This document shows positions 62,405 to 64,000 of a stretch of 64,000 nt of DNA, piece by piece. The DNA comes from Scylla paramamosain (taxonomy: Eukaryota; Arthropoda; Malacostraca; Decapoda; Portunidae): contig NW_026973723.1 in assembly GCF_035594125.1 (NCBI RefSeq), positions 427,501 to 491,500 of the forward strand, given 5' to 3'. Both the position numbers and the translations under genes were made by a program. The first letter of the stretch is position 1. Every line of letters starts with the position of its first letter. The notes below the pieces were generated by a model that had not been told where the DNA came from, made no database searches, and worked only from the letters and a program-made list of their open reading frames with translations.

Positions 62405-63599
62405 CCCCGTAATGGTATATACACACATGCATGTGAGAATATGATAAGAATTGTCTGCTGTATGGATCATGTACACCTTCAGAAACTGACAACGGAGTTT
62501 TAATACAGACCAGAACAAAAATTATATGTTTTGATATGAGAGAGTGATATGATCAGTGCGTATGAAGTTAACACAAAATATGATGTAATCTTGAATATGT
62601 ACGGGTGCCTTTAATTTATTAGGAAAAAAATATATATATACCATTCAGGAGAAAATTCGTTTGTTTTATAATTGGGTATTGTGTCATGAATCACGATGTC
62701 TTGAGTACCTGACGGGAGTCGTGGTTGTTCGTATTCGCCCGGGTTTCGGGACGGTCCTGTGTATTGCCATGTTTTTCTTGTTTTATGCATTTTTGTATGT
62801 ATATTTGTAGATCATATTATGAATATTTATTTTTGTGTGCCTTTTGCATATTACTTAGGTGAGGCTTAGTATATAATTATAGGGAAGTGAGGTGTTATCA
62901 AGTGCGTTCTGGGTGGCCAGTGGTGACGTGACCAGGGCTGTGTCAACACCAGGGTGGTGTTGGTTGTGTGGGGTGCACCTGGGCCCTGTGTTGGCCTTTG
63001 AAGGTATGTTAAGCACTATAAATGTCTCTATTTGACTGTGATTATTATGTGTGTTGTTAGATGTGGGTATGGTTCTGGGAAAATGTGTGGATTGCCTCCA
63101 TACGGTGCATAGCTGTGCAGGATTTATGTGGTGACGTGGCTACGGTGCAGGGAGTAGGTGGTGCAATGCCGGCGACCCGACACATTGTGAATTACCAGGG
63201 GTTGTGCGGGGTGCGCCAGGTTCCTGTGGTGTCCTTCCAAGCTGGGAAGGTTTAGGATGCAATGTGGGTGTCCAGTGACGGGAGGTACCGCCTAAGTTAC
63301 TTTGTTTTGTGAATGTCTTTGATGAAGTTCAGGGTCAATTGTTTTCATTCTGTGTGATTCATGATAGCTGTCTGTCACTTGTAGTGTGTTCCTTGAAATA
63401 TTTTGTGTTGTGTTTCGTTGCCAGCTGCTCACGATACGAGGCACATGTCAGCACCAGGTGGTTTGCTGGGGAAATTATTCCAACTGGCACTTGCAGCTTG
63501 AAACGCTTTGGGAATTAAAGTTCAGACGCCCTGCCCGGTTTATCATTGGTCATCCTACACTACTACTTGATGCTACTACTACTATTATTTACTGCTACT
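62405..63599. other. GT-rich unique sequence, no gene recognised
   Basis: Strongly GT-biased from 62690 to 63540. The 64-codon frame at 63061 (+) has no domain I recognise. Confidence 0.5.
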
Positions 63600-63640
63600 A
63601 CTAATACTTCATGCTACTACTACTACCACTACTACTACTG

Positions 63641-63715
<75 letters not shown>

Positions 63716-63840
63716 GCTACTTTTACTACTTGCTACTTTTACTACTTGCTACTTTTACTACTTGCTACTTCTACTACTACTACTACTACTACTTGCTACT
63801 TCTACTACTACTACTACTACTACTACTACAAGTACTACTA
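63600..63840. repeat. (CTA)n array with variant units
   Basis: CTA triplets, with a higher-order stretch near 63713-63770 in which TACTTGCTACTTTTAC repeats about four times, then ACC triplets to 63868. It accounts for the poly-Leu, poly-Tyr and poly-Thr frames. Confidence 0.94.
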
Positions 63841-64000
63841 CAACCACCACCACCACCAGCACCACCAGTCCCACTAGGAAATCACAATGACGAGGGCAGC
63901 CAGGGATGTATGTCTCCGTGCTCCCTCTCGACTGCCGCCGTCCATGCCACGCGGTGCCTCGCCGCCGCCTCATAACACTGCTGGTTTGTGGATTCCTGCA

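Noticed and set aside
63061..63255. 64-codon + strand frame in GT-rich DNA
   Set aside because: Val/Gly/Trp-rich because of GT composition. No domain and no splice support.

Overview
This is eukaryotic, non-coding-dominated DNA, most likely from an arthropod and probably a decapod crustacean. The reasons are the extreme density of long dinucleotide microsatellites (GA/CT, AC/GT and TA tracts of 60-150 bp every 1-3 kb), AACCT/AGGTT pentamer-rich patches related to the arthropod telomere unit, GC-rich short exons with consensus GT/AG splice sites, and a mix of non-LTR retrotransposons, hAT and PIF/Harbinger elements. The taxonomic call is inference from style; no diagnostic host gene is present. 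Most long open frames are simply translated microsatellites (Leu-Ser, Arg-Glu, Ile-Tyr, His-Thr, Val-Cys repeats) and are not annotated as genes.

Layout. 1-16 kb: microsatellite-rich DNA with no convincing gene, holding a 5'-truncated LINE tail (1708-1842), a worn fragment of a second LINE family (about 5.99-6.17 kb), a 39-bp tandem repeat and a 200-bp purine/pyrimidine palindrome. 16.46-16.97 kb: a good terminal coding exon on the + strand ending in a transmembrane segment and a KKXX-type tail. 20-22 kb: two weaker candidate exons and a CRE-type palindrome. 22.4-24.4 kb: a degenerate non-LTR retrotransposon ending in an ATT-repeat tail. 25-31 kb: microsatellites, a degenerate 60-bp repeat, a clean 5 x 65-bp minisatellite and a truncated LINE fragment.

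31.98-38.20 kb: the best-defined structure in the window. A complete hAT element has matching termini and a perfect 8-bp target duplication, and its BED-finger transposase frame is uninterrupted. A LINE with an uninterrupted 1000-codon endonuclease/reverse transcriptase frame is inserted into the hAT 5' region in opposite orientation. 42.37-45.6 kb: an RTE-like LINE on the minus strand, also with an uninterrupted frame (984 codons) but no ATG ahead of its endonuclease domain.

50.78-51.58 kb: two exons of an F5/8 type C (discoidin) domain on the + strand; the intron between them holds another tail of the 34-37 kb LINE family. 52.6-59.2 kb: a decayed PIF/Harbinger element with convergent genes, a Myb/SANT-like gene (+) and a HARBI1-like transposase (-), each carrying visible frameshifts or stops. 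59.28-61.33 kb: a 5'-truncated, frameshifted Jockey/BS-type LINE. 61.88-62.40 kb: a fold-back (MITE-like) element with arms of about 175-230 bp. The window ends in GT-rich sequence and a CTA trinucleotide array.

The coding content is therefore selfish DNA plus a few host exons. There is no operon-like organisation and no CRISPR; I saw no rRNA or tRNA gene. What is most unusual is the nested LINE-in-hAT arrangement with both frames open, the asymmetric decay of the two-gene Harbinger element, the fold-back element, and host-like exons that can be read through splice signals but are too short to name.
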